Assembly (NCBI GenBank): GCA_963832355.1
Contig: CAWHTX010000003.1
Location: forward strand, 418,219-482,218
Reading direction: 5' to 3'
Length of the DNA stretch: 64,000 nt
Source: DATFVA01 sp963832355
Lineage (GTDB): Bacteria > Bacteroidota > Ignavibacteria > Ignavibacteriales > Ignavibacteriaceae
Shown: positions 1-9,562 of the stretch, piece after piece
Layout: each line of letters starts with the position of its first letter
How positions within the stretch are numbered: position 1 is the first letter of the stretch
Made by a program: the position numbers and the translations under genes
The notes under the pieces: model-generated
Told to the model about the DNA's origin: nothing
What the model saw: only the letters and a program-made list of their open reading frames with translations
Database searches by the model: none

Positions 1-2
1 GG

Positions 3-101
3 AAAATATCCCTTCTGAAAGATAAATCCGGTAAAACAATAACGGCTTCCAGAATTCCACTTAACTCACTAAAGGCTCAGATTAAAAGCTACACTGAGTA
101 A
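3..101 (+). CDS. C-terminal end of an upstream gene (partial)
   Basis: An open frame enters from the left edge and stops with TAA at 99-101, giving 32 residues ending in AQIKSYTE. It is lysine- and serine-rich with no recognisable motif. The next gene starts 67 bases later on the same strand. That it is coding is inferred from the uninterrupted frame at the edge; nothing can be said of function. Confidence 0.4.
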   Translation, partial: KISLLKDKSGKTITASRIPLNSLKAQIKSYTE

Positions 102-168
102 AAGAACTAGCGTGCAGCAGTACAGCAGCAAAAAAAGTTAGGCTATAAAATTAAAATTTGAGGGCATT

Positions 169-3100
169 ATGAGTTTTTATCTATATAAGAAAATATATTT
201 TATTACAGCAGTATTTGTGTTTCTGTTTGCGACAGGAATTTATGCTGATTCAAATAATTCGTATGTATTTAACGGTACTACCGGGTATGCAAGTGTAAGG
301 GACGGTGAGGCAGTAACTACGGATGCAAACCAGGCGGGCTACCAGTATTTCGATAATCCGGCATATTCAAACGACAGTATTTCTGTTGAAGCCTGGGTAT
401 ACCTGCTGGGAGACAATCCCGGAGTAAAAATGCCGATAGTATACAGGGGATTTGATGACGGCTATAAGACTTTCTCAATGTATATTCAGGACGAGGTTGC
501 TTATTTCAAAATAGGTAATGGAGCGGGACAGGTAAGTACAACAGGCCAGGCTCCGATACCTGCTTTCTCATGGGTTTATATAGCGGCAACCTATGACGGT
601 CAGACTCTGAAATTATATTATAATGGTGATAATGTACAGACAGTAAGTGTAACATTAGGTGCAGGTCATGGTTCGGGACCAGGCGGCTTATATGTTGGTC
701 AATCAAGTGAAGGTACATTTAAAGGGCTGATTGATGAGATCAGGTTATGGAGAATTGCACTTGGTGATAATAATATTAACGGTTCGGGCGGCAACGGTAA
801 TCCTTCAGAACCCTACCCTCAGTCGCTGTCGGCTTATATTAATGGCCAATGGTCATTTAACCAATTCACTTACTACAATGGTGTAAAATCACTTAAAGAT
901 TATTCTCCTTACAACAACCATCTCAGGGTATATAATATCGATCAGATAGTTGATGATAAACACCTTCCATGGTTTATTGTAAATTCAACAGGTGATGCAC
1001 CTGATCTTAATCCCGGCGACGGTACCGCTGATGCAGGGAACGGACAGGTTACACTTCGCTCAGCTATTATGGAGGCAGATGCTCTTGCCGGTTACCAGAT
1101 CGTCTATTTTTATATTCCCGGCACTGCTCCTTATGTAATTACGCCTGGAACACCGCTTCCGGCCGTTACTGAGGCATTATCTCTGGATGCAACAGTTCAA
1201 AATGGGTACGTTGGTATCCCGATTGTACAAGTTAATGGAACTTACGGAAACCTCGCCATTACGGGTGGAGGATCGACAATACAGGGATTGGCCATTAATA
1301 ATCCGTCAGGCTATGGTATGAACCTTTCGACAGCTGGCGGAAATATCATTAAATCAAATAAGATTTCAGGAATTTCTATCAGTTCTTCCGGAAATAATAT
1401 AAATGCAAATGAAATAACAGGTTCGGCCCTAAACGGAATAAATATCACTGCGAACGATAATAATATTGGTCCTGTATCAGCAAATAATATCCATGACAAT
1501 ACAGGATTCGGTGTAGCTCTAACAAATGCAAATAATTGCCAGATAACGAATAATACTGTTTCATCAAATACTGCTGGTGGAATATCCGTTGTCGGTAGTT
1601 TATCAATGATTGTAAATAATACAGTAAATCAGAACTTAAATTCGGGAATTATACTAAATAGCTCTTCTCAGTCTACTCTATCGCAAAACGTTATTTCAGG
1701 AAATACGGGATTGGGTATTGTGCTTACAAATTCAAATAATTGCCAGATAACGAATAATACTGTTTCGTCTAACACTGTAGGCGGAGTTTCTTTTACAAGC
1801 AGTACTTCAACTCTTTCGGGCAACACCATAAGCCAGAACTCGAATTTCGGAGTGAAATTGACTTCTTCCGTTAACGATTCGCTTTTTCAGAATACGATCT
1901 CCTCAAATTCGAACTATGGTGTTTTTATAGACGGAAGCAGCGGCAGTTTTATTTCTCAGAACACGATCAGCGACTACCTGATATCAGGTGTAGCAGTGAA
2001 ATCAGGATTAAGTAATCAGATCCTTGACAATTCGATTTATTCAGCTACAGGTATTGGTATTGATCTGTGGAGTGGTACTCCTCCTGTAGAAGATGGGATA
2101 ACTGCTAATGATGGTGACGATTCTGACACGGGCAGTAATAATCTGCAAAACTACCCAGTTTTGGAAATGGCTTATTCGTCTATACGAGGAACTGCAATTT
2201 CAGGTACTCTGAACAGTACACCTTCCAGCGTCTTTACGATTCAGTTTTATTCAACACCTCCTTCTACGGGAGGAACAAGGCAGGGCAAGGATTATATCGG
2301 TGAAGAACAAGTTACAACCGATATGTACGGAGGATCTGAATTCCTGGCGAACATTGAGGGTGTTACTGTGGGTCAGCAGGATTCAATAAGTGCAATTGTA
2401 ATCGATAATTCGGGTAATACTTCTGAATTCTCAGCCGCAATTGCCTTATCGCAGGATGAAGGACTTCATTATAAAGTTAATACTACACTCGCAGGGATTC
2501 CCCTGCACTGGGCTGATGGAAAAAGTACATATTCAATTTCGCAGTCTATAGTAAATAAAGGATATGATGGCGTTATTCAGAGTGCATTTAATACATGGAA
2601 TGATCTTGATCAGCTTACATATACAAGAGCCAGTGTTGATACATCAAATCATTATGGAGGTGATGCTGATGGAATTAACAATATAGTCTGGATGCCTGAT
2701 TCAAGCAGCTGGGCTGATATAGTAGAAGTTCCTTCAAATATTATTGCGATAACAAGAGTAAGGTATAATGCTTTTAATGGTGAGCTTACAGATGTTGATA
2801 TGGCTTTCAATGGCGATCCAATTTCACTCACTGGTCATGGACATTATACATGGAATATCAATGGATCACCGGATGAGCTTGATGTTCAGAATGCGGCAAC
2901 TCACGAGGCCGGTCACTATTCGGGACTGGCGGATGTATACGATCCGGGTGATCTGAATTATACTATGGATTTAGGAAATAATAATGAAGATGCTACAATG
3001 TACGGTAGAATCGGCAATGGTGATCTTAATAAACGTACCCTTATGCCCGAATATACCGGAAATCAGTTAGATGTTACTACCTTTGACGTTGGAGGAATAA

Positions 3101-5370
3101 ATTACATATACAGTCATCTCGGTCAGGTATATTATGATATAGTCTTGGTTTTCGACGGATCTTCCAATTTTACATCTCCTGATATACTTGATGGTTTTTC
3201 CTTCTCTCAAAAGGCATCTATAAGTCTGATTGACCAATTAAGAAGTCAGGATGATATCGGAATTGTCAACGGAGTGTCACAGACTTACCCGATAGGAAGT
3301 GATTTCATCAATAAGAAAAATATCCTCGATGGACTTACACCAAATCTGAATGATGGTAACCTTGCAGAGCGAATTCAAAGAGCGGAACAGATGTTTTCAT
3401 CCTCTTCAGATCATAAAAAAGTTATAATTCTTTTCAGTGCAGGTGATATCTCAAATGTATCGTTAATTACGGATTCACTGAACCTGAGTCCTGATGTAAA
3501 CATTTACACTATGGGTTATGATGAATACGACCAGGGACAGGATTTAATGAGCTGGCTTGCTAATAAAACAGGAGGAGATTTCAGCTCAATGCAAAAATCG
3601 AATGAAATTCCGTTTGTTGTCAACTTTATATGGATGAGACTGCTTGGTCTTGATGTTACCTATAACTCAGGAGCGATAAGCAGCGCAGTCTTTTCAGGTG
3701 CACTTACCTGGGACGGCGGATTAACCTGGGACGGCGCACTTACCTGGGACGGCGCACTCACCTGGGACGGCGCACTTACCTGGGACGGCGCACTCACCTG
3801 GGACGGCGCACTCACCTGGGATGGCGCACTTACATGGGATGGCGCACTCACCTGGGATGGTGCAGCACTCGATATGGCTCTAACATGGGATGGAAGTGAA
3901 TTTTCTCCGGTATTATTTCCTCCCGGAGTAGTGCCTACTCCCGGCGTAATTCCCGAAGGGACGATAACGCCTGAAAATTATGACAGTGCAGCCTATGCCC
4001 AGTACGGTATTGAATTTGTCAATGGTTACGATTCAACCGGTACACCTTATAAGTTTTTCCATGTCAGGAATCCGGGTCGCGGTTCCTGGAGATATGGAAT
4101 AATTGAAAATACCCCCCCGGATTCTGTGGAAGATTTGCGTGTTCATATGGCTAATCATTCCGATCTGCAGCTGGATGTCAACACTGATCAGGAACGTTAC
4201 TATGTAACTACTGATCAAAATGGAAATATACTTCCGGATACGGTTTATATCACGGCTAAATTCTCCCGGGGAGGAGATTCGAATATACAGAACGGTCACG
4301 TAGTCAAAGTGGGTGAGCCTATCGATGATGCATTGGTCCTGGTAAAGGTAACATCCCCAAATTATGGACAAACAATAAGAAGACTTGTACATACAGGCAG
4401 CGGTACTTATACTGCGTCATTCCGTACAACAGATCTCGGTGGATATAATATAGAAATTATTGCTTCCGACGATAGTAGTTCGAATGGTTACCTTAACAGT
4501 AAATACCTGGCCACTGCCGAGCATTCAATCTTTGTTGCCCCCAGGGAGAAACCAACTTCTTTCTCGGGTAAATATTATATACAGATGGCTTTGAATAATC
4601 TGCTGGACATTATGTCTGAATATTGTCCTTCAAATAGAGACTGCAGTCTGGATAATAATACAAAGAAAGATCTTAACAATGCTATAAGTCTTTTAAGCAC
4701 TGCACTGGGTTACTTCCAGCCTAATGATGATAACAGACTAAAAACCAATAAAGGATTATCATTTTACGATAATCTTACAACAGCTACCAATAAGATATAC
4801 TCATATATCAGCAATGCCGATTTCGGCGATAAAATCGATCAGTCGATTGAATGGCTGAAGACCGGAGGATATATTATAGCTGCTACCTCAAGGGATGATG
4901 CGGAATTACCCGGAGCATGTGTGGTCTCCAACTGTGAAGAACTTCTTGCAAGCACTAATGCAGAATTAGGCAAAGCTCTGGATTCTCTTAAGCAGAGTAA
5001 CTATGTATATGTATTCAACCATCTCACTAACGCTTGGAAATTTGCCCAGAATATGATGGGCGCCAATCTTAAAAAATCTGGCGGTGATGCGGTTGTTAAT
5101 ATTCCAAAGGAGTATGCTCTTTCACAGAATTATCCGAATCCGTTTAATCCGACAACGACAATTAACTATCAGCTGCCCGAGAAGAATCATGTAACCCTCA
5201 GGATCTATGATATACTTGGTAATCTGGTAAAAACTCTGATTGATGGTGAACAGGAGCCGGGTTACTATCATATTACCTGGAATGCCGGTACATTAGCAAG
5301 TGGTGTTTATATTTACAGATTGATGAGCGGTTCATTTTCATCCACCAAAAAGCTCATACTATTGAAGTAA
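169..5370 (+). CDS. Secreted multidomain protein: LamG, beta-helix, matrixin-like metalloprotease, VWA, type IX sorting domain
   Basis: 1733 residues. Signal peptide about 1-26. LamG/concanavalin-like domain about 60-210 (DEIRLWRIAL). A CSLREA-type segment about 270-320 (VTLRSAIMEADAL) leads into a right-handed parallel beta-helix about 340-670, rich in NNTVSSNT-like rungs. A metzincin-like zinc site, HEAGHYSGLAD, lies at 912-922, followed by a possible Met-turn (ATMYG). A VWA-like domain starts near 985 with DGSSN at 996, a degenerate MIDAS. Residues 1178-1242 are LTWDG repeats. The last roughly 90 residues are a type IX sorting domain (SQNYPNPFNPTTTINYQLP, then SGVYIYRL). The ATG at 169 follows GAGGGC and opens a good signal peptide. 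Inferred role: exported and surface-attached or released, binding glycans or protein and possibly proteolytic. The mix of domains is unusual, and the substrate cannot be told. Confidence 0.85.
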   Translation: MSFYLYKKIYFITAVFVFLFATGIYADSNNSYVFNGTTGYASVRDGEAVTTDANQAGYQYFDNPAYSNDSISVEAWVYLLGDNPGVKMPIVYRGFDDGYKTFSMYIQDEVAYFKIGNGAGQVSTTGQAPIPAFSWVYIAATYDGQTLKLYYNGDNVQTVSVTLGAGHGSGPGGLYVGQSSEGTFKGLIDEIRLWRIALGDNNINGSGGNGNPSEPYPQSLSAYINGQWSFNQFTYYNGVKSLKDYSPYNNHLRVYNIDQIVDDKHLPWFIVNSTGDAPDLNPGDGTADAGNGQVTLRSAIMEADALAGYQIVYFYIPGTAPYVITPGTPLPAVTEALSLDATVQNGYVGIPIVQVNGTYGNLAITGGGSTIQGLAINNPSGYGMNLSTAGGNIIKSNKISGISISSSGNNINANEITGSALNGINITANDNNIGPVSANNIHDNTGFGVALTNANNCQITNNTVSSNTAGGISVVGSLSMIVNNTVNQNLNSGIILNSSSQSTLSQNVISGNTGLGIVLTNSNNCQITNNTVSSNTVGGVSFTSSTSTLSGNTISQNSNFGVKLTSSVNDSLFQNTISSNSNYGVFIDGSSGSFISQNTISDYLISGVAVKSGLSNQILDNSIYSATGIGIDLWSGTPPVEDGITANDGDDSDTGSNNLQNYPVLEMAYSSIRGTAISGTLNSTPSSVFTIQFYSTPPSTGGTRQGKDYIGEEQVTTDMYGGSEFLANIEGVTVGQQDSISAIVIDNSGNTSEFSAAIALSQDEGLHYKVNTTLAGIPLHWADGKSTYSISQSIVNKGYDGVIQSAFNTWNDLDQLTYTRASVDTSNHYGGDADGINNIVWMPDSSSWADIVEVPSNIIAITRVRYNAFNGELTDVDMAFNGDPISLTGHGHYTWNINGSPDELDVQNAATHEAGHYSGLADVYDPGDLNYTMDLGNNNEDATMYGRIGNGDLNKRTLMPEYTGNQLDVTTFDVGGINYIYSHLGQVYYDIVLVFDGSSNFTSPDILDGFSFSQKASISLIDQLRSQDDIGIVNGVSQTYPIGSDFINKKNILDGLTPNLNDGNLAERIQRAEQMFSSSSDHKKVIILFSAGDISNVSLITDSLNLSPDVNIYTMGYDEYDQGQDLMSWLANKTGGDFSSMQKSNEIPFVVNFIWMRLLGLDVTYNSGAISSAVFSGALTWDGGLTWDGALTWDGALTWDGALTWDGALTWDGALTWDGALTWDGALTWDGAALDMALTWDGSEFSPVLFPPGVVPTPGVIPEGTITPENYDSAAYAQYGIEFVNGYDSTGTPYKFFHVRNPGRGSWRYGIIENTPPDSVEDLRVHMANHSDLQLDVNTDQERYYVTTDQNGNILPDTVYITAKFSRGGDSNIQNGHVVKVGEPIDDALVLVKVTSPNYGQTIRRLVHTGSGTYTASFRTTDLGGYNIEIIASDDSSSNGYLNSKYLATAEHSIFVAPREKPTSFSGKYYIQMALNNLLDIMSEYCPSNRDCSLDNNTKKDLNNAISLLSTALGYFQPNDDNRLKTNKGLSFYDNLTTATNKIYSYISNADFGDKIDQSIEWLKTGGYIIAATSRDDAELPGACVVSNCEELLASTNAELGKALDSLKQSNYVYVFNHLTNAWKFAQNMMGANLKKSGGDAVVNIPKEYALSQNYPNPFNPTTTINYQLPEKNHVTLRIYDILGNLVKTLIDGEQEPGYYHITWNAGTLASGVYIYRLMSGSFSSTKKLILLK
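3700..3894 (+). repeat. 18-bp in-frame tandem repeat encoding (A/G)LTWDG
   Basis: Nine contiguous 18-bp units (3700-3861) encode ALTWDG, the second as GLTWDG. A 15-bp break follows, then a tenth unit at 3877-3894. Units differ mostly at synonymous sites (GGC/GGT, CTT/CTC, GAC/GAT), so the peptide is kept more strictly than the DNA. It lies between the VWA domain and the C-terminal part of the secreted protein. Confidence 0.95.
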
Positions 5371-5379
5371 TTTTCTTCT

Positions 5380-5414
5380 GTCCCTGGATCCGGATGGATT
5401 CAGGGACTTTTTTG
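5380..5414 (+). terminator. Rho-independent terminator
   Basis: GTCCCTG (5380-5386) pairs perfectly with CAGGGAC (5401-5407), extended inward by ATCC/GGAT, and is followed by a run of six T. It lies just after the stop of the large secreted protein. Confidence 0.85.
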
Positions 5415-5498
5415 TTTTAAAAATTATAGATAGCTTTTGAGACACAAGAAATTATTTCGTCAGGTATAAAACTATTCCTCAGGAGATTTCAGCTGCTG

Positions 5499-8400
5499 AT
5501 GAAAATCAGAATTTTAATATATGTCCTGCCATTCTTTCTTCTCTATAATACTTATGCGCAAAACCATATTGCCTTTAAAAATCTGACTGTAGAAAACGGT
5601 TTGTCGCTCAGCAATGTGACGTGTATTTTCCAGGATTCAAAAGGCTTTATGTGGTTTGGGACTCAGGATGGACTGAACAGGTACGACGGTTATAATTTTA
5701 AAATATTTAAAAATGACCCGGAAGATAGCACCAGTCTTATTAATAATTTCATCTATACTATTTTTGAAGATACATCGGGTATTCTCTATATCGGAACGCA
5801 GGGAGGCGGTTTCCAGAAGTATAACCCATTAACTGAATCATTCATAGACGTTACTGCCAGTAGTGTGGATTTATCTGCCGGAAAATTTAGTACTTACTCT
5901 GCACTCTATATTGATCCCTCGGGAGTAGAGTGGAGTTCTGATCAGTCTAAACCATCAGGTCTGAAAAGATTCGATCCGCATACAGGCAAATCTACAGTTT
6001 ATATGCATGATCCAAACAATCCGGCAAGTTTAAGTAATGACAAAGTTCAGTCTATATACCGGGATAATACAGGTAATCTTTGGATAGGTACTGCAGGGGG
6101 ACTTAACAGGCTGGATGAAAAAACCGGAAGGTTTATTCATTATCTAAACGATCAGAAAAATTCCAATAGTATATCTGGTAATATAATCTGGTCGATTTAC
6201 CAGGATTCACATGGTACACTCTGGATAGGAACAACCAACGGCCTGAATAAATTTGATCCTGAAGACGAAAAATTTATAAGCTATAAAAATGATCCTTCCG
6301 ATCCGACCAGCCTGAGCGATAACTTTATATTGTCAATATTTGAAGACCGGAGCGGTATAATCTGGATTGGTACTTATTCAGCCGGACTAAATTATTTTAA
6401 CCCGTCCGCCCAGGTATTTAATCACTTTGCATATGATGCTGATGATGAGAATAGTCTCAGCAATAATACTGTACTTTCGATGTGTGTTGATACCAGCGGG
6501 GATTACTGGATAGGTACCCGGGGCGGATTAAACAAGTTTGATTTTTATACAAAGAAATTCAAAAGATTTATTTATAATCCTTCTGTTAAAAATGGAATAA
6601 CCAGCAATTTAATTCAGACTCTTTTTGTTGACAGAGACGGAATTGTATGGGCGGGCAACTTTGGAACAGGTCTTGACGCCATTGATCCGGCCACTAATAA
6701 ATTCTTAAAACACTTTCAGAATAATCCCGCTGATTCAAATTCGCTGTCGGAAAACCGTATTATTGCTATGGCCCAGGATAAGCAGGGATACCTCTGGGTA
6801 GGAACATACAATGGTGGACTAAATAAACTCGATCCTGCCAGCGGAAAGGTAACTCGTTATATCCACGATGGAAACAATCCTAATTCATTAAGTTCAAACA
6901 GAACCTGGTCGCTGGCGTTTGATAAATCAGGGAAGTTGTGGATTGGAACATTCGGCGGAGGTATTAATATATTTGATCCTGCCGACAACAGCATTTCGCA
7001 TATTCAACAGATACCGGATGATCCTGAAAGCCTGCCCGATAATAATGTTGTAAGGATATTCATTGACAGGGATAATACCGTCTGGGTAGGTACGATGAAG
7101 GGACTAAGCAGATATGACAGAACCAGTAAACGATTTAAGAACTATGGTGAAAAAGATGGTCTTCCTAACGAGTCTATCTTTGGAATCCTTCAGGATAATT
7201 CCGGCGACCTGTGGATCAGTACTAATAACGGACTTTCAAAATTTAATCCCCGTACGGAAACATTTACCAACTATTTTTACCTCGATGGTCTGCAGGGTAA
7301 TGAATTCAATCAAAGTGCGTATGCAAAAGACACGAAAACCGGACGTTTATTATTCGGCGGGAATAACGGTTTTAATGTATTTAACCCGAGAGATATTGTA
7401 GGGAATACATTTGTTCCGCCTATCGTTTTCACAGACTATACCAGGTACAATACTGATGATGAGGAAGGCAAACCCATTATTGAAAAGGGAATAGCCGTAA
7501 GGGATAGTCTTTTCCTTACATATAAGGATAATATTATAAATCTGCAGTTCTCAGCTTTAAGCTATTATAATAACTCCCAGAACCGTTATAAATATATGTT
7601 GAAAGGGTTTAATAAAAACTGGATCCAACTGGGTACAGATCACACAATCACTTTCACCAATCTTTCGCCCGGAAAATACAATCTTAAGGTAGTCGGTTCA
7701 AACAACGACGGAATATGGAATAATGCAGGCGCAGATCTGTTTATAGAGGTTACTCCTCCCTGGTGGAAGACCAAAACGGCATACGGCATTTATATAGTAA
7801 TTTTCCTCGGAATTCTTTACGGGGCCAGAAGGATTGAGTTAAACAGACGCGAGCAGAAAGCAGAAATACGAGAGAATCAGTTAAAGCTTAAGGCGACAGA
7901 AGCTGAGAAACGCGCTGTAGAAGCTGAAAATGAACGTAAGACCAAAGAGCTTGAAGAAGCCCGGCAGATGCAGTTGTCTATGCTGCCTAAAAAACTGCCG
8001 CAGCTTCCTAATCTTGAGATAGCTGCTTTTATGAGGACAGCTACGGAAGTAGGCGGCGACTATTATGACTTTATTCAGCAGGACGGCGGTCCTCTGAATA
8101 TTGGTTTCGGTGATGCAACCGGCCACGGACTGCAGGCGGGAATAATGGTTACTCTTATGAAGGGTTTCTTTACCTCCGATGCAGCTAAACTTGAGCTTAA
8201 GGATTTTATGAGTCATTGTACGGCAATGATTAAAGAGATCAAGCTTGGCAGAATACTTATGTCTTTCAGTCTTTTAAGAATTATGGATCATAAACTATCG
8301 ATTACCAGTGGTGGTATGCCCCCGGTATATTATTACAGTAATGAGACTAAGGAAGTTGAGGAGATCCTTATCCAGGGAATGCCTCTCGGCGCAATGAAAA

Positions 8401-8654
8401 GATTTTCTTACCAGGTAGTGGAAAAAAATCTCATGCCCGGCGACACTCTTCTGCTGATGACAGATGGCTTTCCCGAACAGATGAACCAGAGTGAAGAGAT
8501 GTATGATTACCCCAGAGTAAAAGAAAAGTTTAAAGAGCTTGCTGAATGTCCTCCTGAATCAATAATAGAAAGTCTTGTTAAGACGGCCGATGGATGGATG
8601 GGTGAAAGGGAACAGGCAGATGATATTTCCTTTATAGTTCTGAAGGTTAAATGA
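5499..8654 (+). CDS. Two-component-propeller sensor fused to SpoIIE (PP2C) phosphatase
   Basis: 1051 residues. Signal peptide about 1-20. Reg_prop repeats fill about 20-640 (recurring LWIGT-x-GGLN and DNSGDLWIST-like blades), then a Y_Y_Y domain about 680-760, one membrane helix about 766-785, a charged coiled coil about 790-830 and a SpoIIE/PP2C phosphatase about 835-1051. Metal-ligand motifs visible are GGDYYDF (Asp854), TDGFPEQ and ADDIS near the end. Propeller/Y_Y_Y sensors usually sit on histidine kinases; here the output is a phosphatase of the RsbU type. Established role of the output domain: dephosphorylating a STAS anti-anti-sigma protein. Inference: an extracytoplasmic signal controls the STAS protein encoded at 9177. 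It heads a cassette with the RsbW-like and STAS genes. Confidence 0.9.
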   Translation: MKIRILIYVLPFFLLYNTYAQNHIAFKNLTVENGLSLSNVTCIFQDSKGFMWFGTQDGLNRYDGYNFKIFKNDPEDSTSLINNFIYTIFEDTSGILYIGTQGGGFQKYNPLTESFIDVTASSVDLSAGKFSTYSALYIDPSGVEWSSDQSKPSGLKRFDPHTGKSTVYMHDPNNPASLSNDKVQSIYRDNTGNLWIGTAGGLNRLDEKTGRFIHYLNDQKNSNSISGNIIWSIYQDSHGTLWIGTTNGLNKFDPEDEKFISYKNDPSDPTSLSDNFILSIFEDRSGIIWIGTYSAGLNYFNPSAQVFNHFAYDADDENSLSNNTVLSMCVDTSGDYWIGTRGGLNKFDFYTKKFKRFIYNPSVKNGITSNLIQTLFVDRDGIVWAGNFGTGLDAIDPATNKFLKHFQNNPADSNSLSENRIIAMAQDKQGYLWVGTYNGGLNKLDPASGKVTRYIHDGNNPNSLSSNRTWSLAFDKSGKLWIGTFGGGINIFDPADNSISHIQQIPDDPESLPDNNVVRIFIDRDNTVWVGTMKGLSRYDRTSKRFKNYGEKDGLPNESIFGILQDNSGDLWISTNNGLSKFNPRTETFTNYFYLDGLQGNEFNQSAYAKDTKTGRLLFGGNNGFNVFNPRDIVGNTFVPPIVFTDYTRYNTDDEEGKPIIEKGIAVRDSLFLTYKDNIINLQFSALSYYNNSQNRYKYMLKGFNKNWIQLGTDHTITFTNLSPGKYNLKVVGSNNDGIWNNAGADLFIEVTPPWWKTKTAYGIYIVIFLGILYGARRIELNRREQKAEIRENQLKLKATEAEKRAVEAENERKTKELEEARQMQLSMLPKKLPQLPNLEIAAFMRTATEVGGDYYDFIQQDGGPLNIGFGDATGHGLQAGIMVTLMKGFFTSDAAKLELKDFMSHCTAMIKEIKLGRILMSFSLLRIMDHKLSITSGGMPPVYYYSNETKEVEEILIQGMPLGAMKRFSYQVVEKNLMPGDTLLLMTDGFPEQMNQSEEMYDYPRVKEKFKELAECPPESIIESLVKTADGWMGEREQADDISFIVLKVK

Positions 8655-8680
8655 AAATGGAACCGGCAAAAGAAAAGGTT

Positions 8681-8705
8681 AGTAAATTTTCCTCTTTACT
8701 TTTTT
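8681..8705 (+). terminator. Weak AT-rich hairpin with T run
   Basis: AGTAAA (8681-8686) can pair with TTTACT (8695-8700), followed by five T. It sits between the propeller-phosphatase and the RsbW-like gene. The stem is only six A/T-rich pairs, so it may attenuate or may be chance. Confidence 0.25.
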
Positions 8706-8748
8706 AGAAAAAATAATATTATATTCACTAAAACCCCGATACACACTT

Positions 8749-9165
8749 ATGGATGAGAACTTTAATCTGAAAATCAAGCTTCCTAATATTCCTAATATTG
8801 AACTGGTAGCCATTGAGGGACTTGAAAGAATGGGCAAGTACCTTGGCATCACTAACGAGAAGATTGGTGAAGCAAGAATTATCGTCAATGAAGCAATAAT
8901 TAATGGGTTTGAACATTCAGGGGTAGAAAACCCCTATGTGAATGTCGAATTCCTGATGACAAAAGAGCAGCTGACGATACTGGTTACAGATTTCGGGAAG
9001 GGATTTGACCCGGAGACTGTGCCAACTCCCGATATATCAAAAAAAATAAGCAGTGAAAATAAGCGCGGATGGGGAATAAAACTTATGAAATCACTTTCTG
9101 ATTTTTTGACAATTGAGTCAAACTCATCAGGCACAAAAATATCAATAATTAAAAACTTAACTTAA
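8749..9165 (+). CDS. RsbW/SpoIIAB-like anti-sigma factor serine kinase (HATPase_c)
   Basis: 138 residues, a complete small GHKL ATPase. The N-box is NEAIINGFEHSG, the G1 box is DFGKGFDP and the G2-like segment is RGWGIKLMKSL, in the usual order. The family binds a partner (a sigma factor or another effector) and phosphorylates a STAS antagonist with ATP. The STAS gene follows after 11 bases and SpoIIE phosphatases lie on both sides, which completes a partner-switching module. No sigma-B-like factor is next to it, so the final target is unknown. ATG start after a long AT-rich leader; no Shine-Dalgarno, as is common in Bacteroidota. Confidence 0.9.
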   Translation: MDENFNLKIKLPNIPNIELVAIEGLERMGKYLGITNEKIGEARIIVNEAIINGFEHSGVENPYVNVEFLMTKEQLTILVTDFGKGFDPETVPTPDISKKISSENKRGWGIKLMKSLSDFLTIESNSSGTKISIIKNLT

Positions 9166-9176
9166 GAAGAAATATC

Positions 9177-9515
9177 ATGGACGGTGAATTTAATTTACAA
9201 ACAGAAAAACTAGAGAATACTTTCCTGATTAAAACGGAAGGATATATAAACAATACGGCAGGAGAGAAGATAGCTCAGTTCTTTTCTGAGAACCCTATAA
9301 AGAATGCGATCTTCGATCTTGAAAAATCGAAGGTCATTAATTCTATCGGAATTTCCTACCTGCTTGAAGTAATAGAGCAAATAAACGACGGTGAGGGAAA
9401 GATAATCTTTCTTAACCTGGATCCGTCAATCGAAAAAACATTTAAGATTATGGGTTTATTCCAGTTTGCACAAATGGCAGATTCTTTGGATTCAGCAATG
9501 AAAGAACTGGTATAA
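9177..9515 (+). CDS. STAS-domain anti-anti-sigma (RsbV/SpoIIAA-like) protein
   Basis: 112 residues, a single STAS domain. The phosphorylation loop reads VINSIGISYLL: Ser56 lines up with SpoIIAA Ser58, while the usual preceding Asp is Asn. By family knowledge the unphosphorylated form binds the RsbW-like kinase and releases its partner; the kinase phosphorylates the loop serine and a SpoIIE phosphatase reverses this. Kinase and phosphatases are its direct neighbours (8749, 5499, 9563), so this is probably their substrate. Confidence 0.88.
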   Translation: MDGEFNLQTEKLENTFLIKTEGYINNTAGEKIAQFFSENPIKNAIFDLEKSKVINSIGISYLLEVIEQINDGEGKIIFLNLDPSIEKTFKIMGLFQFAQMADSLDSAMKELV

Positions 9516-9562
9516 TGAATCTGTAATAGGATATATAATAAAAATAAGATGGTATAATTATT

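Noticed and set aside
3660..3851. Open frame on the minus strand rich in SAPSQV repeats
   Set aside because: It is the antisense reading of the LTWDG repeat; the long frame arises from the 18-bp periodicity of the real gene.
3700..3894. Possible CRISPR-like array
   Set aside because: The units are 18 bp, directly joined without spacers and in frame within a coding sequence.
4033..4392. 119-codon minus-strand frame
   Set aside because: Lies wholly inside the secreted protein gene, with composition unlike a protein and no start signal.
7114..7401. 95-codon plus-strand frame
   Set aside because: Out-of-frame shadow within the propeller-SpoIIE gene, whose blades are clear.
9177..9515. Loss of the phosphorylatable serine in the STAS protein
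   Set aside because: On alignment with SpoIIAA the serine directly after the Asp position is the acceptor, and NSIG keeps it; only the Asp is changed.
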